The translations under genes were made by a program, and so were the position numbers. From NCBI GenBank assembly GCA_023393015.1, contig JAEWMY010000003.1, positions 1 to 40,719 of the forward strand: DNA of 40,719 bases, in the 5' to 3' direction. The stretch comes from Spirochaetota bacterium. Lineage in GTDB: Bacteria; Spirochaetota; Spirochaetia; Treponematales; Treponemataceae. A model generated the notes under the pieces. It was not told the DNA's origin, searched no databases, and saw only the letters and a list, made by a program, of their open reading frames with translations. This document shows, piece after piece, positions 37,757 through 40,719 of this stretch (the stretch's first letter is position 1; each line of letters opens with the position of its first letter).

Positions 37757-40310
37757 ACCCCGTATCGGCTTCGCGGTTTTCTTCTGCTATTGCCGCAAAG
37801 GCCTCGAAAAAGTCGATGCCGGATGCCGCCGTCAAGGCTCCCCGTTGCGGTATCGCATAGGACGCTACCTTGTGGATATCCACGAGGGCGAATATCTTGT
37901 CTCCGAGGACAGCGGAAATCGTATCACGAAACGGACGGTCGAATCGCGCGGGAAGCCGTACCGACCAAATCGTTCCCCGAATCGTCACGTCTATCCCGTT
38001 CTCCAGAATGAACTCTCGTACTTCCGGACTGGCTTGTGCCCGGATCGAGCATTCATCGTCGTGAAACGCGTAACGATACGACGCGCCCCAATACGCCGTC
38101 GAAAGGGATTCCCGTTTGCGCTTGGTCGAAACCGGATATACGATAACCTCCCGTACGCGTATCACCTCGGGCAAAGCCTCGTTCAAAGCCTCGCGAACGG
38201 CGTCGGAGTCCATCTCCGAAGTCGTCATGAAGGACGCTATCTCGCAGTCCGAGGTAATCCCCAACGAAAGGCTCTGTGCTATCTCGAAGCGCGGAAGAGG
38301 ATTGAACCCCTCGGTATAGACGACCGACAAGCACGCCCTGTTGAACGATTTATGCCAAACCTCCAGCAAACCGAGATGCGGGATATACGCCCCCGCTCCC
38401 GTTTTCGAGAACGAAAGCACGACCCTCCAGACCTTCCTTTCCTCGCGGCGAACCGGGTCTATCGGCGGTTCGTTCGACGGAATGACCGCCGGAGCGTTAT
38501 CGACGCCGGTCGGCGATTCGGCCATTCGAACGGTCTTGACGTCTCCGATACACGTGCCGCACGATTCCGCGCAATCTTCCGAGCAAAGACCAGTCAAAAC
38601 GCCCGAGCGCGAACGATCGAGTTCGCGGAGATACCACCCCTTGGGAGGTCCGAGGCTCACCCCGTCCCAGGGCAACTTCTCGTTCCGGTCGCGTTCCCGT
38701 ATCGTGGCCCCGACGACATCCCAGTCGGCCGACTCGATAACCGATCTCCACACATCCGGTTTCGCGTAGTCTTCCCACGCGTCGAGACGGCACCCTCCGT
38801 TCCAGGCGTCGAAAACGAGATCCCCTACCCGCTCGTCTCCGCGGGAAATCATGGATTCCAGGAACGAGCTGAACGGACGGTGCGTACTGACCTTGAATCT
38901 TCCCTTCGGGAGATTCCCGTGGATAAACGAAAGTTTCTCGTCGGCCTCGGTTTCGGATAGTTGCCGCGCCCACTGAAAGGGCGTGTGGGGCTTCGGGATA
39001 AAGGTGCCGACGTTTACGTTGCACTGCATCCTCGTACGCTCCTGAATCTCGAGCATGAAGTCGACAATCTCCGATTCCTCCCGCGTCGAGCCGTCGCCGA
39101 CGGGAAGCCCGACCATGAAGTAAAACTTCGCCTTGTTCCATCCGCGTCTCTTCGCCTCGCGAAGGATTTCCAATACCTTGTCGCGGCAAACTTCCTTGTT
39201 GAGGGCGAGCTGCCAGGAATCAACCGGCGTTTCGATCGCGAAGGTCAATCCGCTTTTTCGAACCTCGGCGAGCTTTTCCAGCAACGGCAAGGTAAAGGAA
39301 TTTACCTTCAGGGACGGCAACTGGAAGGAAACGTGCCTTTTCCCGTACCGCCCCGACAGCGTGTCCAGAAGGCCGTCTATGCCTTCGTAGTCGCCGGACG
39401 AGAGGGACATGAGGCTTATCTCGCGGTAACCGCCCGTCTCGATTAGATAGTCCACGTCGGAAAGGACGCGGCTCGCGGTTTTCATGCGCTGCGGCCGGTA
39501 GTACATACCCGCGTGACAAAACCTGCATCCGTTAGGACAACCGCGCATTATCTCGACCGAGCCGTGGTCCTGGACTATCCTGATGTTCGGTACGGGAAGA
39601 CAGCTCGGGCGGTCTTCCGAATCAACGCCGCCGAACGGCGCGTAGATTGCGCGACGGGCGCATACGGCTCCGTTCGCCGCCGCGTTCTTCGAACGCGTCC
39701 ATACAGCGGGATGGACCGATAGTTTATCCAGCAAATCCGGACGGCCGGCGCCCTGTCGCTTCATCACTGCGAGCTCGGAGATGAGTTCGAAAAAGCCCGC
39801 CTCCGCCTCACCGATAAAGAAGGCGTCGACGAACCGGGAGAACGGAGCCGGATTCGTTATCCCGCACCCGCCGGCGAGAACGATCGGCGCGTCGGGTCCC
39901 CGATCCGCGCAATCGAGCGGGATATTACCCGAGGCGAGGATCGAAAGCATGCCGGTAACGCCCGGCTCGTAACCGATGCTTACGCCGAGGATGTCCGTTT
40001 CGTGCAGGGGAATTCCGGTCTCGAGCGTATACAACGGAAGCGATCGATCGGCGAGAAGCATCTCGAAGTCTGGAGCCGGCGCAAAAACCCGTTCGCATCG
40101 GACGTTTGATAACCGGTTGAGCCCCTCGTACAGTATCTTTATCGCGAGATTCGACATGGCTATCTCGTAGAGGTCTGGAAAGGCGAGCGCGAACGTCAGG
40201 TCGGCCGACTCCTTGCGTACGGAACCGAATTCCCCGCCGAGATACCGGGCGGGATTCTGGACGGAATTGAGACGCCAACCCAATTCCCCTACGGGATCTA
40301 TTCTGCGCAT
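37752..40310 (-). CDS. Radical SAM protein fused to a DUF2344-type domain
   Basis: An 852-aa protein. The N-terminal two thirds match the TIGR03960-type radical SAM family: an early cobalamin-like region (ALAFPDLYEIAMSNLAIKIL, GVSIGYEPGVTGML, VLAGGCGITNPAP) then the cluster motif CPNGCRFCHAG near residues 255-265 and SLSSGDYEGIDGLL. The last 220 residues match TIGR03936/DUF2344 (LSFSKTGAGAYIPHLG, YTEGFNPLPRFEIAQSLSLG), which in many bacteria is fused or adjacent to the first part. The biochemical role of this fusion is unknown. The start ATG 40310 follows a GGAG site and lies 20 nt after the rodA stop; an in-frame ATG at 40394 would overlap rodA. Cotranscription with rodA is likely. Confidence 0.88.
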   Translation of the reverse strand: MRRIDPVGELGWRLNSVQNPARYLGGEFGSVRKESADLTFALAFPDLYEIAMSNLAIKILYEGLNRLSNVRCERVFAPAPDFEMLLADRSLPLYTLETGIPLHETDILGVSIGYEPGVTGMLSILASGNIPLDCADRGPDAPIVLAGGCGITNPAPFSRFVDAFFIGEAEAGFFELISELAVMKRQGAGRPDLLDKLSVHPAVWTRSKNAAANGAVCARRAIYAPFGGVDSEDRPSCLPVPNIRIVQDHGSVEIMRGCPNGCRFCHAGMYYRPQRMKTASRVLSDVDYLIETGGYREISLMSLSSGDYEGIDGLLDTLSGRYGKRHVSFQLPSLKVNSFTLPLLEKLAEVRKSGLTFAIETPVDSWQLALNKEVCRDKVLEILREAKRRGWNKAKFYFMVGLPVGDGSTREESEIVDFMLEIQERTRMQCNVNVGTFIPKPHTPFQWARQLSETEADEKLSFIHGNLPKGRFKVSTHRPFSSFLESMISRGDERVGDLVFDAWNGGCRLDAWEDYAKPDVWRSVIESADWDVVGATIRERDRNEKLPWDGVSLGPPKGWYLRELDRSRSGVLTGLCSEDCAESCGTCIGDVKTVRMAESPTGVDNAPAVIPSNEPPIDPVRREERKVWRVVLSFSKTGAGAYIPHLGLLEVWHKSFNRACLSVVYTEGFNPLPRFEIAQSLSLGITSDCEIASFMTTSEMDSDAVREALNEALPEVIRVREVIVYPVSTKRKRESLSTAYWGASYRYAFHDDECSIRAQASPEVREFILENGIDVTIRGTIWSVRLPARFDRPFRDTISAVLGDKIFALVDIHKVASYAIPQRGALTAASGIDFFEAFAAIAEENREADTGS

Positions 40311-40330
40311 TGTGTGAGGCTCCAAACGAA

Positions 40331-40719
40331 TCAATGATCGAGTCGGCGCATATTGATGCTCATGAGCAATCCAACGGCCAACATGGCGGTCCATAACGAC
40401 GACCCGCCGTACGAAAGAAGAAGCAGCGGGATTCCCGTGATGGGCATCATGCCCATCACCATCCCGACGTTAACCACGAAGTGAAAGAAAAACATCGCGA
40501 CTATTCCCGTCGCTATCAAGGCGCCGAAGGAGTTTTCAGTCTTCCTCATGATGACAAGGCCGCGGCCGAGTATGATTCCGTACAGGACGAAAACGAAAAG
40601 CCCTCCGACGAATCCCCACTCCTCGGATAGTATGCTGAATATGAAGTCGGTGCTCTGCTGGGGAAGGAACCGATAATGGCTCTGAGTACCCTTCAGGAAG
40701 CCCATTCCGGGCCCCCCCC
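40331..40719 (-). CDS. rodA: RodA, cell-wall elongation glycosyltransferase, 5'-truncated
   Basis: The C-terminal 129 or so residues of a SEDS protein; the gene runs off the right edge and the frame is open to it. The signature reads GTQSHYRFLPQQSTDFIFS followed by SEEWGFVGG, and MMPITGIPLLLLSYGGSS then a cytosolic MRRLDH end. RodA polymerises glycan strands during elongation, so it serves cell shape; the absence of FtsW-specific signs and the ending fit RodA better, but FtsW cannot be fully excluded from this part alone. The radical SAM gene follows after 20 nt. Confidence 0.88.
   Translation of the reverse strand, partial: GGPGMGFLKGTQSHYRFLPQQSTDFIFSILSEEWGFVGGLFVFVLYGIILGRGLVIMRKTENSFGALIATGIVAMFFFHFVVNVGMVMGMMPITGIPLLLLSYGGSSLWTAMLAVGLLMSINMRRLDH

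Noticed and set aside
40712..40719. Run of eight C at the right edge
   Set aside because: It continues the rodA frame as glycine codons on the minus strand. At the window edge I cannot tell a real tract from a sequence end artefact.

Overview
The window (40.7 kb) looks like chromosomal DNA of a GC-rich spirochaete, most likely a Treponema relative. This is inferred from content rather than from a marker gene: an rnfCDGEAB operon, a PPi-type pyruvate phosphate dikinase, two motility-accessory-factor (DUF115/MptE-like) proteins, an FtsB/DivIC-like protein, and a dense layout in which most co-directional neighbours overlap by ATGA, GTGA or TGATG. I see no rRNA, tRNA, CRISPR array, prophage or insertion sequence. 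Both edges cut genes: an exported hypothetical protein on the left and rodA on the right.

Layout: (1) 3-5027 (+): hypothetical gene then rnfC-D-G-E-A-B, every junction translationally coupled. (2) 5056-6963 (+): a GH57-like protein without recognisable catalytic residues. (3) 7015-10535 (+): metG and a FemAB-type transferase; a nicotinamidase-like hydrolase converges on it (10501-11289, -). (4) 11353-14959 (+): rnz, a GldF/GldG-like membrane protein and a DUF4340-like protein. (5) 14938-23039 (-): a five-gene coupled operon of a very acidic 925-aa repeat protein, an unknown protein, two Maf/DUF115 proteins and a membrane protein with a degenerate GGDEF-like domain. (6) 23175-27033: FtsB-like (+), exported protein and smpB (-), a signal-peptidase-I-like protein and hemW (+). 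(7) 27037-30843 (-): capA-like lipoprotein and an HrpA-type helicase. (8) 30935-37610 (+): ppdK, a decayed DNA-glycosylase gene, an NMT1/SsuA-type ABC transporter and a coupled anion permease. (9) 37752-40719 (-): rodA and a two-domain radical SAM protein.

The main points of interest are these. First, the Rnf operon is complete in gene order but its subunits lack many redox ligands: RnfA has no cysteine, RnfE keeps one of the conserved pair, RnfG ends before the flavinylation motif, RnfB lacks the N-terminal Fe-S domain, and RnfC lacks the NADH/FMN signature. Second, several other proteins look like pseudoenzymes (GH57-like, signal peptidase I-like, GGDEF-like). Third, at least seven genes have a sigma70-like -10 box ending only 6 to 9 nt before the start codon, which suggests leaderless mRNAs; other genes keep Shine-Dalgarno sites. 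Fourth, two divergent gene pairs have physically overlapping promoters. All functional statements come from reading motifs by eye; no database search was possible.
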